Below, piece after piece: positions 7,994 to 16,678 of a stretch of DNA of 59,901 nucleotides. The first letter of the stretch is position 1. Each line of letters opens with the position of its first letter. The position numbers and the translations under genes are program-made. Origin of the DNA: Streptomyces triticisoli (GTDB lineage Bacteria; Actinomycetota; Actinomycetes; Streptomycetales; Streptomycetaceae); contig NZ_QFDQ01000013.1 in assembly GCF_003270085.1 (NCBI RefSeq), forward strand, positions 1 to 59,901, in the 5' to 3' direction. The notes below the pieces were generated by a model that did not search any database, was not told the DNA's origin, and saw nothing but the letters and a program-made list of their open reading frames with translations.

Positions 7994-9265
7994 TCAGGCG
8001 GTCTCGCGGACCGCGCGGGCGAGGACACGCATGCCCTCGTCCAGCTCCTCGGGGGTGATGGTCAGGGCCGGCAGCAGCTTGACGACCTCGCCCTCCGGGC
8101 CGGAGGTCTCCACCAGCAGCCCGAGGTCGAAGGCGCGCCGGGCGATCCGCTCGGCACGGCCCTTGTCGTGGAACTCCAGGCCCCACACCAGGCCCCGGCC
8201 CCGGAACTCACTGACGTCGGCGCGGTTCTCCTCGGCGATCGAGACCAGCCACTGCTCGACCTGCTCACCGCGGGCGCGGGTCTGCTTCTCCATCGCCGAG
8301 CCGTCGGTCCAGTACGCCTCCAGCGCGGCCGTGGCCGTGACGAAGGCGGGGTTGTTGCCGCGGAAGGTGCCGTTGTGCTCGCCCGGCTCCCACAGGTCCA
8401 GCTCGGGCCGGAACAGGCACAGTGCCATCGGCAGACCGTAGCCGCTGATGGACTTCGACACGGTGACGATGTCCGGCACGATCCCGGCCTCCTCGAAGGA
8501 GAAGAAGGCCCCGGTGCGCCCGCACCCCATCTGGATGTCGTCGACGATCAGCAGCATGTCCTGCCGCTCGCACAGCTCCTTGAGAGCGCGCAGCCACTCG
8601 GCCCGGGCGACGTTGATGCCGCCCTCGCCCTGCACGGTCTCGACGATCACGGCGGCCGGCTTGTTGAGCCCGGAGCCCTGGTCCTCCAACAGCCGCTCGA
8701 ACCACAGGAAGTCGGGGACCGTGCCGTCGAAGTAGTTGTCGAACGGCATCGGCGTGCCGTGCACCAGCGGGATGCCGGCGCCGGCCCGCTTGAAGGCGTT
8801 GCCGGTGACGGCGAGGGAACCCAGCGACATGCCGTGGAAGGCGTTGGTGAACGACACGATGGCCTCGCGGCCCTTCACCTTCCGGGCCAGCTTCAGCGCC
8901 GACTCGACCGCGTTGGTGCCGGTCGGGCCCGGGAACATGACCTTGTACGGCAGATCGCGGGGGAGCAGGACCAGGTCCTGGAAGGTCCGCAGGAACGTGC
9001 GTTTGGCGGTGGTCGACATGTCGAGCCCGTGGGTGACGCCGTCGCGCTCCAGGTAGTCGAGCAGCGCCCGTTTCAGTACGGGGTTGTTGTGGCCGTAGTT
9101 GAGCGAGCCGGCGCCCGCGAAGAAGTCGAGGTACTCGTGGCCGTCCTCGTTGTACATGCGGCTGCCGCGCGCCTGGTCGAAGACGGTGGGCCAGCCACGG
9201 CAGTAGCTGCGCACCTCGGACTCCAGGGTCTCGAAGACGCTCAGGTCGGGCTGGGTGATGGTCAC
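7994..9265 (-). CDS. ectB: Diaminobutyrate-2-oxoglutarate aminotransferase EctB
   Basis: A 423-residue class III PLP aminotransferase that converts aspartate-semialdehyde and glutamate to 2,4-diaminobutyrate, the first ectoine step. The PLP lysine is Lys271 in VSKSISGYGLPMAL. The aspartate that contacts the pyridine ring is in LLIVDDIQMGCGRTG. The N-terminus FETLESEVRSYCRGWP is diagnostic of EctB. It follows ectA after an 84-bp spacer, in which no extra gene is seen. Confidence 0.97.
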   Translation of the reverse strand: MTITQPDLSVFETLESEVRSYCRGWPTVFDQARGSRMYNEDGHEYLDFFAGAGSLNYGHNNPVLKRALLDYLERDGVTHGLDMSTTAKRTFLRTFQDLVLLPRDLPYKVMFPGPTGTNAVESALKLARKVKGREAIVSFTNAFHGMSLGSLAVTGNAFKRAGAGIPLVHGTPMPFDNYFDGTVPDFLWFERLLEDQGSGLNKPAAVIVETVQGEGGINVARAEWLRALKELCERQDMLLIVDDIQMGCGRTGAFFSFEEAGIVPDIVTVSKSISGYGLPMALCLFRPELDLWEPGEHNGTFRGNNPAFVTATAALEAYWTDGSAMEKQTRARGEQVEQWLVSIAEENRADVSEFRGRGLVWGLEFHDKGRAERIARRAFDLGLLVETSGPEGEVVKLLPALTITPEELDEGMRVLARAVRETA

Positions 9266-9349
9266 GGCGAATCGCTCCTCGGTGTGGGGAGTGAGAGGGA
9301 GTCGGAGAGATGGGGTCTGGAAGGGGGCGGGCGGGGGAGCGGCCGGGTC

Positions 9350-9889
9350 TCAGAAGGACAGCGGACCGATCCGGTAGAGGACCTCCGGGTCGTGCGGCCC
9401 GTCCGGGAACTGCCCGGTGTCGAACAGGACCTCGCGCTCGACCGTGGCGCCGTGCCGGGCGGCGTAGGAGGTGAACAGCCGCTCGGAGGCGGTGTTGCCC
9501 GGGGTGATCGTGGTCTCGACCGCGGTGAGCCCGCGCTCGGCGGTGACCCGGGCGGTGAGCCCGTCCAGCAGCCGGGCGGCCAGGCCCCGGCCGCGGTGGC
9601 CGGCGTCGACGGCCACCTGCCACACCAGCAGGGTGTGCGGGCTGTCGGGCCGCACGTACCCGGTGACGAAACCGACCGGTTCACCGTCCGCGCCGCGCGC
9701 CACCGCGGACGTGGCGGCGAAGTCGCGGCACCACAGCAGATAGCTGTACGAAGAGTTCACATCCAGCGTCCCGGAGTCCTTCGCGAGCCGCCAGAGCGCG
9801 GCGCCGTCGGCGACGGTGGGACGCTCGATGCGTGGGGTCTCCGGCAATTCGGTATGAGAGGCTTGCAGGTCTGCTTGTGCGGCAGTCAT
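9350..9889 (-). CDS. ectA: L-2,4-diaminobutyrate N-acetyltransferase EctA
   Basis: A 179-residue GNAT enzyme that acetylates 2,4-diaminobutyrate. Family marks are TLDVNSSYSYLLWCRDF near the substrate pocket, VAVDAGHRGRGLAARLLDGL for acetyl-CoA, and TTITPGNTASERLF near the C-terminus. The ATG at 9889 (MTAAQADLQ) matches known EctA ends; the in-frame extension to 9967 lies in the non-coding leader. No strong ribosome site precedes it. It is the first gene of the operon and is transcribed from the 315-bp region upstream. Confidence 0.95.
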   Translation of the reverse strand: MTAAQADLQASHTELPETPRIERPTVADGAALWRLAKDSGTLDVNSSYSYLLWCRDFAATSAVARGADGEPVGFVTGYVRPDSPHTLLVWQVAVDAGHRGRGLAARLLDGLTARVTAERGLTAVETTITPGNTASERLFTSYAARHGATVEREVLFDTGQFPDGPHDPEVLYRIGPLSF

Positions 9890-10204
9890 GCGAAATGAAC
9901 TTACCGAGAGGAATTCAAAAATGCATCGCCCTTGGGGCTTACATGAATCGCGCCTGTGTGTTATCACGCGGGCGTACGGCTACGCGAGGAGCCTGCATGA
10001 TGTGCCGGTTTGCCCGTTCATTACCGGGCAAAAGGGCCGCACTTGTGGAGCGCGTCACAGCTGGATAACTCTTGCGGGAGCCCTTGGGAATGCACCTCGG
10101 AATGTTCGCAAAACCTTTGCGTTTAGGTTGCGAAAAACGGGGCAGAAGAAGACGGGCGGCTACTCCTAATTGAATTAAAGAATTGCCCTGATGTAAAGCT
10201 GCTG
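9890..10204 (-). promoter_or_regulatory. ectABCD promoter and long 5' leader
   Basis: This 315-bp gene-free stretch is clearly richer in A/T than its neighbours. On the minus strand a TTGACA overlaps the stop of the DinB-like gene (10203-10208). TTTACA-N17-TTCAAT follows within the next 35 bp; either could be part of the promoter. Downstream, TTCGCAAAACC (10105-10115) and GGTTGCGAA (10126-10134) form a bulged inverted repeat, and there is one perfect hairpin at 10009-10032. If transcription starts near 10150, the untranslated leader is about 260 nt. Small open frames in this region have poor codon bias and are not called. Confidence 0.6.
10009..10032 (-). other. Perfect hairpin in ectA leader
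   Basis: TTTGCCCG and CGGGCAAA form a perfect 8-bp stem around an 8-nt A/T-rich loop, 120 nt before the ectA start. Neither strand has a U-tract after it, so an RNA-structure or operator role is more likely than termination. Confidence 0.45.
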
Positions 10205-10732
10205 TCAAGCACCGCTAACCCCGTCGATACGCTCCCGGAGAATGTCGGCATGTCCGTTGTGGCGCGCGTACTCCTCAATCATGTGGACGAACACCCACCG
10301 CACACTGACCTCCACCCCCGCCATCGCCCCGCCGGCGATCCGCCCGGTGTCGTCCAGACCCCTGCCCGCGCACACCTCCCGCCCGCGGGCGATCTCGCGC
10401 CGCCACACGTCCAGCGCCTCCCCGAGCCCGCGCGCCGGATCGAGCGCGTACCCGGTCTCCTCCCCGAACACCGGCGGCACGTCGAGCCCGCCCACCACCC
10501 GCTGGAACCAGTTCCGCTCCACCTCCGCGAGGTGCTGCACGAGCCCGAGCAGCGTCAGCGACGAGGGCTCCGCCGATGCCGTCCGCACCTGCGCGTCGTC
10601 CAGCCCGGCGCACTTCAGCTCCAGGGTGGCCCGGTGGAAGTCCAGCCAGCTCTCCAGCATGGGCCGCTCGGGCCCGGTCATCAGCGGAACCGGGCGGCCG
10701 TCGGGCAGGGTCTGCGGTGCGTCAGCGGGCAT
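10205..10732 (-). CDS. DinB/DUF664-family protein
   Basis: A 175-residue four-helix protein of the DinB/mycothiol-transferase type. The metal-site histidines are in [16 protein letters not shown] (helix 2) and in [21 protein letters not shown] at the C-terminus, where the H-N-G-H spacing is diagnostic. In actinobacteria such proteins often transfer or use mycothiol. The N-terminal 18 residues before [13 protein letters not shown] may not be translated. It lies just before the ectoine promoter on the same strand but no functional link is evident. Confidence 0.85.
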   Translation of the reverse strand: MPADAPQTLPDGRPVPLMTGPERPMLESWLDFHRATLELKCAGLDDAQVRTASAEPSSLTLLGLVQHLAEVERNWFQRVVGGLDVPPVFGEETGYALDPARGLGEALDVWRREIARGREVCAGRGLDDTGRIAGGAMAGVEVSVRWVFVHMIEEYARHNGHADILRERIDGVSGA

Positions 10733-10805
10733 GGGGCGAGCATGGCACGGGCGGGGTGCCCGGCGCCCCCGCCTTTTCAGCCCCGCCCGCCCTGCCCCCG
10801 GCCGG

Positions 10806-11909
10806 CTACCGGCGCCACGTCCCCGCGACCGCGTGCCGGGCGGCCTCCACGTCCACGTCCGTGCCGTGGTCGGTCAGGGCGGTGGCCAGGGCCGTCAGGC
10901 TTGCCTCCACGGCCTCCCGGGTGGCGTCCGCGCCGTAGTGGTTGACGCGGATCATCTCCTTGGCGAGCGGGCCGCCGCCCGCGGCCAGCGGGAGGGCCGG
11001 GTCCGTCTCCAGGGCCCGGGCCACCAGGTCGGAGGCCGCGACGCCGGCCGGGGCGCGCAGGGTCGTGGCGACCGGGGCCGCCTCGGAGGCCTCGTGGACG
11101 TACGGCTCCAGGCCACCGCCCAGGGCCGACGCGCCCGCACGGGTCGCCGCGGCGGCGCGGCGGTGGCGGGCCATCACCTCGTCCGGCCCCACCGCCTCGA
11201 TGCGCTCCAGGCAGGCCTCCAGCGCCAGCATCTCCAACTGCGCCGGCGCGTGCAGCAGCGCGGTGCGGCCGCCGTCGATCCAGCGCTCCTTCCAGTCCAG
11301 CAGGGACAGATAGGAGCGGCGCGGCGCCCGCGGGTTCGCCGCCATCCGGGCCCAGGCACGCTCACTGACCGACACCGCCGACACCCCGGCCGGCCCGCCC
11401 ATCGCCTTCTGCGCCCCGATCACGCACAGATCCACGCCCCACGCGTCCGGCAGCACCGGCTCGGCGCCGACCGACGCCACGGCGTCCAGGTGGAACAGGG
11501 CACCCCGCTCCCGTACGACCTCACCGATCTCCGCCACCGGATTGGTGTTGCCGGTCGCCGCCTCCGCGTGCACCAGCGACACGAAGTCGATCTCCGGATG
11601 CTCGGCGAAGGCCTCCTTGACCTGGTCCGCCGTGACCGCCGTGTGGTACGGGACCGACAGGTCGTACACCGTCGCCCCGCAGTCCCGCAGCCAGTTGCCG
11701 AACGTCTGCCCGTACGGCCCCGTGATCACGTTCAGCGCCGTCGTGCCGGGACCGGCCGCTCCCCGGATCGCACCCTCCAGCGGCAGCAGCGCCTCGCCCT
11801 GCATGATCACGACATCCTGCTCGGTGGCCAGCAGCCGCGCCACCCGGTCCTCGATCGAGGCGAAGCGGTCGGCGCCCAGCGGGGCGAGGTCCAGGAAGGG
11901 ATGGGTCAC
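10806..11909 (-). CDS. Alanine-glyoxylate / serine-pyruvate-type aminotransferase (class V)
   Basis: A 367-residue PLP enzyme. Diagnostic segments are [15 protein letters not shown] near the N-terminus, the Asp of [13 protein letters not shown] that binds the pyridine nitrogen, and the Schiff-base lysine in [15 protein letters not shown]. The C-terminal half has IRVNHYG, typical of the alanine-glyoxylate group. The GTG at 11909 ([12 protein letters not shown]) was chosen because GGAGAG precedes it. It is divergent from the amidohydrolase at 12019 and may share control with it. The true amino donor and acceptor are unknown. Confidence 0.87.
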   Translation of the reverse strand: MTHPFLDLAPLGADRFASIEDRVARLLATEQDVVIMQGEALLPLEGAIRGAAGPGTTALNVITGPYGQTFGNWLRDCGATVYDLSVPYHTAVTADQVKEAFAEHPEIDFVSLVHAEAATGNTNPVAEIGEVVRERGALFHLDAVASVGAEPVLPDAWGVDLCVIGAQKAMGGPAGVSAVSVSERAWARMAANPRAPRRSYLSLLDWKERWIDGGRTALLHAPAQLEMLALEACLERIEAVGPDEVMARHRRAAAATRAGASALGGGLEPYVHEASEAAPVATTLRAPAGVAASDLVARALETDPALPLAAGGGPLAKEMIRVNHYGADATREAVEASLTALATALTDHGTDVDVEAARHAVAGTWRR

Positions 11910-12018
11910 GGTGGTGTTCTCTCCATGCGGGCGTGGGCAGACGCATCGAGAGTAGTCGCCCCGTCCCGCACCGGACCGGGTGGGACAGGGCGAGCGGTGG
12001 CTCACTAAGGTGCGATGC

Positions 12019-13116
12019 ATGAGCGATCACGCGGTGCTGCACGTGAAGGGGCGAGTGCTCGCCGGACCGCAGGACGACCAGGTCCGGGACGAGCTGTGGG
12101 TGGTCGGCGGCCGGGTCACGTACGACCGCCCCGCCGGCGCCCGCGACATCCGTACCGTCGAGGGCTGGGCCCTGCCCGGCCTGGTCGACGCGCACTGTCA
12201 CGTCGGCCTGGACGCCCACGGCCCGGTCCCCGAGGACGTCTCCGAGAAGCAGGCCCTGACCGACCGCGACGCCGGCACCCTCCTCCTCCGGGACGCGGGC
12301 TCGCCCTCGGACACCCGCTGGATCGACGACCGCGAGGACCTGCCGAAGATCATCCGTGCGGGCCGCCACATCGCCCGCACCCGCCGCTACATCCGCAACT
12401 ACGCGTGGGAGATCGAACCCGAGGACCTGGTCGCGTACGTCGCCCAGGAGGCCCGGCGCGGCGACGGCTGGGTCAAGCTGGTCGGCGACTGGATCGACCG
12501 CGACCTGGGCGACCTGTCGGCCTGCTGGCCGCGCGAGGCCGTCGAGGCGGCGATAGCGGAGGCCCACCGCCTGGGCGCGCGCGTGACCGCGCACTGCTTC
12601 TCGGAGGACTCCCTCCAGGACCTGGTCGAGGCGGGCATCGACTGCGTCGAGCACGCCACGGGCCTGACCGAGGACCTGATCCCGCTCTTCGCCGAACGCG
12701 GCGTCGCGATCGTCCCCACCCTGGTCAACATCGCCACCTTCCCCAAGCTGGCCGACGGCGGCGAGGCCAAGTACCCCCGCTGGTCGGCCCACATGCGCCG
12801 CCTGCACGAGCGCCGCTACGACACCGTCCGCGCCGCTTACGACGCCGGCATCCCGGTCTACGTCGGCACCGACGCCGGCGGCTCCCTGCCCCACGGCCTG
12901 GTCGCGGCCGAGGTCGCCGAACTGGTCACGGCAGGCATCCCACCCCTGGAGGCCCTGTCGGCGACGACGTGGGCCGCACGCCAGTGGCTCGGCCGCCCCG
13001 GCCTCACCGAGGGCGCCCCCGCCGACCTCGTGGTCTACGACGAGGACCCACGCGCGGACGTACGCGCACTGGCGGCACCTCGGCGGGTGGTGCTGAACGG
13101 GAGGGTGGTCGGCTGA
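12019..13116 (+). CDS. Amidohydrolase-family metal-dependent hydrolase
   Basis: A 365-residue enzyme of the imidazolonepropionase/prolidase-like amidohydrolase group. A small beta-sandwich (residues about 1-55) is followed by the TIM barrel. Metal ligands are DAHCH after strand 1, the His of VTAHCFSE, the His of DCVEHATGL and the Asp of YVGTDAGGSLPHG. It ends with the second half of the sandwich (ADLVVYDEDPRAD...RRVVLNGRVVG). The ATG at 12019 has AAGG 8 bp upstream. The substrate is likely a cyclic amide or a peptide-like molecule, but neighbours do not narrow it. Confidence 0.88.
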   Translation: MSDHAVLHVKGRVLAGPQDDQVRDELWVVGGRVTYDRPAGARDIRTVEGWALPGLVDAHCHVGLDAHGPVPEDVSEKQALTDRDAGTLLLRDAGSPSDTRWIDDREDLPKIIRAGRHIARTRRYIRNYAWEIEPEDLVAYVAQEARRGDGWVKLVGDWIDRDLGDLSACWPREAVEAAIAEAHRLGARVTAHCFSEDSLQDLVEAGIDCVEHATGLTEDLIPLFAERGVAIVPTLVNIATFPKLADGGEAKYPRWSAHMRRLHERRYDTVRAAYDAGIPVYVGTDAGGSLPHGLVAAEVAELVTAGIPPLEALSATTWAARQWLGRPGLTEGAPADLVVYDEDPRADVRALAAPRRVVLNGRVVG

Positions 13117-13144
13117 GAGCCGGCTCGGCGCGCACGGTCGGCGA

Positions 13145-13303
13145 AGCTGTGTTCTCGAACGACCGCCACTCGTAACCGCTGACCTCCCCGGTCTGGAGCG
13201 TCACCGCGTGCTGGGTCCGAAGAGGAACGGTCTCGACCCCCGGGAGGGGAATGACGGCGTCGCGAGGGATGCCGGCTTCGGGACCGGGCCGCTCGATCAG
13301 TCC
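13145..13303 (-). pseudogene. Possible coding remnant, unidentified
   Basis: About 50 codons on the minus strand read like protein (DAVIPLPGVETVPLRTQHAV then TGEVSGYEWRSFENTA). There is no start and no continuation into a domain. I do not recognise the parent family. It adjoins two clearer gene fragments and may belong to the same decayed block. Confidence 0.3.
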
Positions 13304-13948
13304 TCTGTTCCGACGCTCATCCGGTGGGGCGTGCCGAGGCCGTCTGGTGTGCGCTCGACCCTGTCCACACGTTCGCCGGCCCGTGGCTGGGGCCGATCCC
13401 GTATGTCCGTGGCGAGACGGTACTCCGGCAGTGCGATGCACCCGGCCTTGGCGAACTGCGCGGCGAGCAGGTTCCGCATCGGCCAGCGGGTCATCGACCG
13501 CATCGAGAGATCGCGCAGCCGGATGCCGAGCCGGCCCGATGGAGCGTACCCGGCGGCTCCGCCGGGCGGCAGCTGCTGCGCCTGGCTCACGTACGGGCGC
13601 ATCACTGTGTCGTAGCGGCGGAAGGCGGCACCGTGGTCGCCCTCGGTGGCGGCGAGTTCACCGGCCAGGACGTAGGCGCCGACCAGGGCAAGGCTGGTCC
13701 CGAGGCCGGTCAGCGGAGTCGCGCAGTATCCGGCGTCGCCGAGCAGGGCCACGCTGCCGCGCGACCAGCTGTCGAGGCGGACCTGGCCCATGGAGTCGAA
13801 GAGGAAGTCCGGGGCGGTGCGCATCGCCCGCAGCAGGCGTGGAGTCTCCCAGCCGACGTGGGCGAAGTGCCGTGCTACGACATCCTGTTGGGCGGCGACG
13901 TCGCGGCGGTCGTAGGCGAGCGGTGGCGAGCGGAAGCTGAAGCCGGCC
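13297..13948 (-). pseudogene. FAD-dependent monooxygenase, C-terminal fragment
   Basis: About 215 residues match the C-terminal half of PHBH-type FAD monooxygenases. SPPLAYDRRDVAAQ..HFAHVGWETPRLL is followed by the FAD-binding motif GSVALLGDAGYCATPLTGLG and the helix ALVGAYVLAGELAATEGDH. The N-terminal Rossmann half with GxGxxG is missing. Upstream of about 13950 the frame continues only as an antisense shadow of a different gene remnant. The enzyme cannot bind FAD normally, so this is a truncated relic; the frame itself has no internal stop, which suggests recent decay. Confidence 0.8.
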
Positions 13949-13960
13949 TTGATCTCGCAG

Positions 13961-14455
13961 GGGAGGCGGCCGGACGTCGACCTCACCACCGTGCCCGCCG
14001 AGTCGCTTCCCGGGGAACTCCGCGAGCAGGTCGCCGCCCGGCGCGACCCGGACTCCTTCAGCAACAGGGCGTTCGCGGTCACCGATCCGGCGGAGATCGA
14101 CTTCGGCTCACCGGAGGTGCAGGCCGTGGAACTCCCGGCCTCCAACGGCATCGGCACCGCACGCGCACTGGCGCGCATGTACGCCGCGCTGATCGGCGAG
14201 GTGGACGGCGGACGCCTGCTCGCTCCGGGAACCCTGGCGTCGGCGACCAGGGAGCAGGCCGGCGGGAAGGACCGGGTGATGCTGATACCGAGCCGCTTCA
14301 GCACCGGCTACATGCTGCCCACCGAGGCCAACCCCATGACCGGCCCGAACGCCTTCGGCCACACCGGCCGGGGCGGCTCCCTCGGCTTCGCCGACCCGGA
14401 GCACGGCATCGCTGGTCGGTGCGGTGCGAAGGTCACTGGCGCAGATGGCTGTTGA
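13961..14455 (+). pseudogene. Serine hydrolase / class C beta-lactamase-like, C-terminal fragment
   Basis: About 155 residues match the C-terminal part of beta-lactamase-related esterases: PEVQAVELPASNGIGTARALARMYAAL, SRFSTGYMLP and the active-site strand GHTGRGGSLGFADPEHGI. The N-terminal half with the SxxK nucleophile is absent. The natural C-terminus is replaced after GHGI-like sequence by an unrelated 14-residue tail. It abuts the monooxygenase relic head to head at about 13950, so both lost their 5' halves at one junction. Confidence 0.75.
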
Positions 14456-14466
14456 CCGCCATCTGC
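14441..14466. terminator. Hairpin at the end of the serine-hydrolase relic
   Basis: GCAGATGGC and GCCATCTGC form a perfect 9-bp stem with an 8-nt loop, spanning the stop codon of the fragment. It could be a terminator or a repeat left by the rearrangement. Confidence 0.4.
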
Positions 14467-14622
14467 CACGGGGGTGACCGGTGGGAACACCCGTGCCAGA
14501 AGAATCGAAAAGATGGGCGGAAACCCCACGAAAGGGTGAAGTAACCCAGGATCGCTGACCGTTCACTCTCGGTGCGTAATTCTTACCGGGTCCCAAGCAT
14601 TCTCTTCTGGGGGTCCCACACC

Positions 14623-15576
14623 TTGAACGGCCACACCTTTCGCATGCCCGCACGCCGTTGCGTCACCGTCGCCGCCGCCACCGTCCTGGCAGCCGGCCCG
14701 GTGGCGCTGGCCGGAGCGGGCGCCGCGCATGCGACCGGCGCGCAGGACGGTCGCGCCGGCGCCTCCGTGCTGCGCACCGGCCTCGACGTGTCCCTGCTCA
14801 ACAAGACGGTGAACGTCCCGCTCGCCGTCTCCCTCAACGAGGTGCAGGCACCGCAGAGCGCACAGCAGACCGCGCTGACCGCCCGGCTCGACGGCGTCGA
14901 CGGCGGAAAACCCTTCAGCGTGCTCCGCGCGGACGTGGCGAAGGCCGACGCGACCGTCTCGGAGGACAAGGCCGAGGGCACGGTCGAATTGGCCCACGCC
15001 AAGCTCCACGTCCCCGGCCTGCCCCGGCTGTCCGTCATCGAGGTCGACCAGGTCACCTCCAGGGCGACCTGCGAGGCGGGCAGGCCCCCGGTCGCCACGT
15101 CCAACGTCCTGGGTCCGGTCACCGTCCTCGGTAAACGGGTGACCGTCACCCCCGGTGGCACGACCGACGTCCACGTGCCGGGCGTCGGCGAGGTCCGCCT
15201 GGACCTGTCCCAGCGCGAAACCACCTCCCGCACGGCTGCGGCAACGGCCCTGGAACTCAAGGTCTCCGTCAACCCGCTGAAGCTCAACGTCGCCGAGGTG
15301 GAAGGAACCATCACCCTCGCCAGGGCGACCTGCGAGGCTCCCACGGCCCCCGAAGAGTCCGCGGCACCCCCCGCCCCCGACGTCAAGCCCCAGGGCGCCC
15401 CCGACGCCGAACCCCAGGGCGCCCCCGGCGCCAACCCCCAAGGCGCCCCCGCGGCCGAGCCCGACCTGGCGGAAACGGGCAGCAACTCCCTGACCCCCTA
15501 TCTGGCGGGAGGCTCGGCAGTGCTGCTCGCACTCGGTGGAGGAGTGGTGGCGCTGACCCGCAAGCGCAGGAGTTAG
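14623..15576 (+). CDS. LAETG sortase-anchored surface protein
   Basis: About 317 residues. The N-terminus has positive residues (FRMPARR), a hydrophobic run (VTVAAATVLAAGPVALAGAG) and a signal-peptidase-like AHA site. A repeated beta-rich ectodomain follows, in which two ARATCEA-like segments mark repeat units. Next is a Pro/Ala/Gln linker, then LAETGSNSLTP, a transmembrane helix and the tail LTRKRRS. LAxTG with this tail is the substrate signal of Streptomyces class E sortases, so the protein should be linked to peptidoglycan. Start choice is uncertain: TTG at 14623 or ATG at 14644, both before the signal peptide. No sortase gene is nearby. Confidence 0.85.
   Translation: MNGHTFRMPARRCVTVAAATVLAAGPVALAGAGAAHATGAQDGRAGASVLRTGLDVSLLNKTVNVPLAVSLNEVQAPQSAQQTALTARLDGVDGGKPFSVLRADVAKADATVSEDKAEGTVELAHAKLHVPGLPRLSVIEVDQVTSRATCEAGRPPVATSNVLGPVTVLGKRVTVTPGGTTDVHVPGVGEVRLDLSQRETTSRTAAATALELKVSVNPLKLNVAEVEGTITLARATCEAPTAPEESAAPPAPDVKPQGAPDAEPQGAPGANPQGAPAAEPDLAETGSNSLTPYLAGGSAVLLALGGGVVALTRKRRS
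15385..15462 (+). repeat. Tandem 24-bp repeat encoding PQGAP linker
   Basis: Just over three copies of an 8-codon unit (consensus Lys/Glu/Asn-Pro-Gln-Gly-Ala-Pro-x-Ala) form the wall-spanning linker before LAETG. Copy number is expected to vary between strains. Confidence 0.8.
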
Positions 15577-15604
15577 GGGGAGGGGCGGGGGCTGGGGCGG
15601 AGTC

Positions 15605-16678
15605 CTACGTCGGTACGTCCAGGGCCGTGGACAGGGCCGCCAGGAAGCCGGCTGTCGTTTCCCGGTCCCGTACCGCCAGGCGCAGCCACTCCTCGTCCAG
15701 CCCCGGGAACGTGTCCCCGCGCCGCACCGCGTAGCCCAGGGTGCGGAGCCGCTGCCGTACGTCCGAAGCTCCCGGCATACGGACCAGTACGAAGGGACCC
15801 TCGGCCGGCGAGACCACCCGCACCCCCGCCCCCGCGAAGGAGGCCAGGCCCGCCACCAGGCGGGCCCGGTCCTCCGCGATACGGCGGGCGGCCTCCTCCG
15901 CCTCCGCCAGTGCCCGCGGCTCCACGCACGCCGCGGCCGCCGCCAGCGCCGGCGTGGACACCGGCCACAGGGGCTGGGCCCGCTCCAGTTCCGCGATCAC
16001 CTCCGGGGCGGACAGCACGTAGCCGATGCGCAGGCCCGCCAGCCCCCATGTCTTCGTCAGGCTGCGCAGCACCACCAGACCGGGCACGTCGGTCCGGCCC
16101 GCCAGCGCCTCCCGTTCGCCCGACACCGCGTCCATGAAGGCTTCGTCGACCACCAACACCCGGCCAGGTCGGGCCAGTTCGGCGAGCGTCGAGGCCGGGT
16201 GCAGGACCGACGTCGGGTTCGTCGGGTTGCCGACCACCACCAGGTCCGCGTCCTCGGGGACGGCCGCCGGGTCGATCCGGAAGCCGTCCTCCTCCCGCAG
16301 CAGCACCCGGTCCACCGTGTGCCCCGCGTCCAGCAGTGCCGCCTCCGGCTCCGTGAACTGCGGGTGCACGACGACCGGGCGGCGCACCTTCAACGCCCGC
16401 GCCAGCAGCACGAACGCCTCCGCCGCCCCCGCCGTCAGCAGCACCCGCTCCACCGGCAGCCCGTGCCGCGCCGCCACCGCCGCCCGCGCGGCCCGCCCGT
16501 CCGGATAGGCCGCGAGACCGGTGAGCGAGGCGGTGATCCGCTCCCGCAGCCATGCCGGCGGAGTGTCCGCCCGCACGTTCACGGCGAGGTCCACCAGCGC
16601 GGAGCCGTCGTCCCGCACCTCCGCGTCCCCGTGGTGCCGCAGGTCGTGGCGGCCCGGCGCCCGATTCTCAGTGCGCAT
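15605..16678 (-). CDS. cobC: Threonine-phosphate decarboxylase/aminotransferase CobC
   Basis: A 357-residue class I/II PLP enzyme in the cobalamin operon. It most likely makes or handles the aminopropanol-phosphate side chain precursor (CobC/Rv2231c-like). The PLP lysine is in LRSLTKTWGLAGLRIGY, the conserved NPTNPT loop binds substrate carboxylate, and VVDEAFMD carries the cofactor Asp. The ATG at 16678 overlaps the cbiX end by 11 bp, and this is the last gene of the block. It is convergent with the LAETG gene across only 28 bp. Some annotators call such proteins histidinol-phosphate aminotransferase-like; context favours cobalamin. Confidence 0.88.
   Translation of the reverse strand: MRTENRAPGRHDLRHHGDAEVRDDGSALVDLAVNVRADTPPAWLRERITASLTGLAAYPDGRAARAAVAARHGLPVERVLLTAGAAEAFVLLARALKVRRPVVVHPQFTEPEAALLDAGHTVDRVLLREEDGFRIDPAAVPEDADLVVVGNPTNPTSVLHPASTLAELARPGRVLVVDEAFMDAVSGEREALAGRTDVPGLVVLRSLTKTWGLAGLRIGYVLSAPEVIAELERAQPLWPVSTPALAAAAACVEPRALAEAEEAARRIAEDRARLVAGLASFAGAGVRVVSPAEGPFVLVRMPGASDVRQRLRTLGYAVRRGDTFPGLDEEWLRLAVRDRETTAGFLAALSTALDVPT

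Noticed and set aside
9939..10208. 89-codon ORF in the ectoine leader
   Set aside because: Codon use lacks the G/C third-position bias, there is no ribosome site, and it covers the hairpins and promoter elements.
10203..10208. TTGACA as a proven -35 box for ectA
   Set aside because: No hexamer resembling TATAAT lies 16-19 bp downstream, so it is listed only as a possible element in the leader entry.
14572..14622. Longer start for the LAETG protein
   Set aside because: It would place 17 more polar/mixed residues before the signal peptide and runs into promoter-like sequence without a ribosome site.
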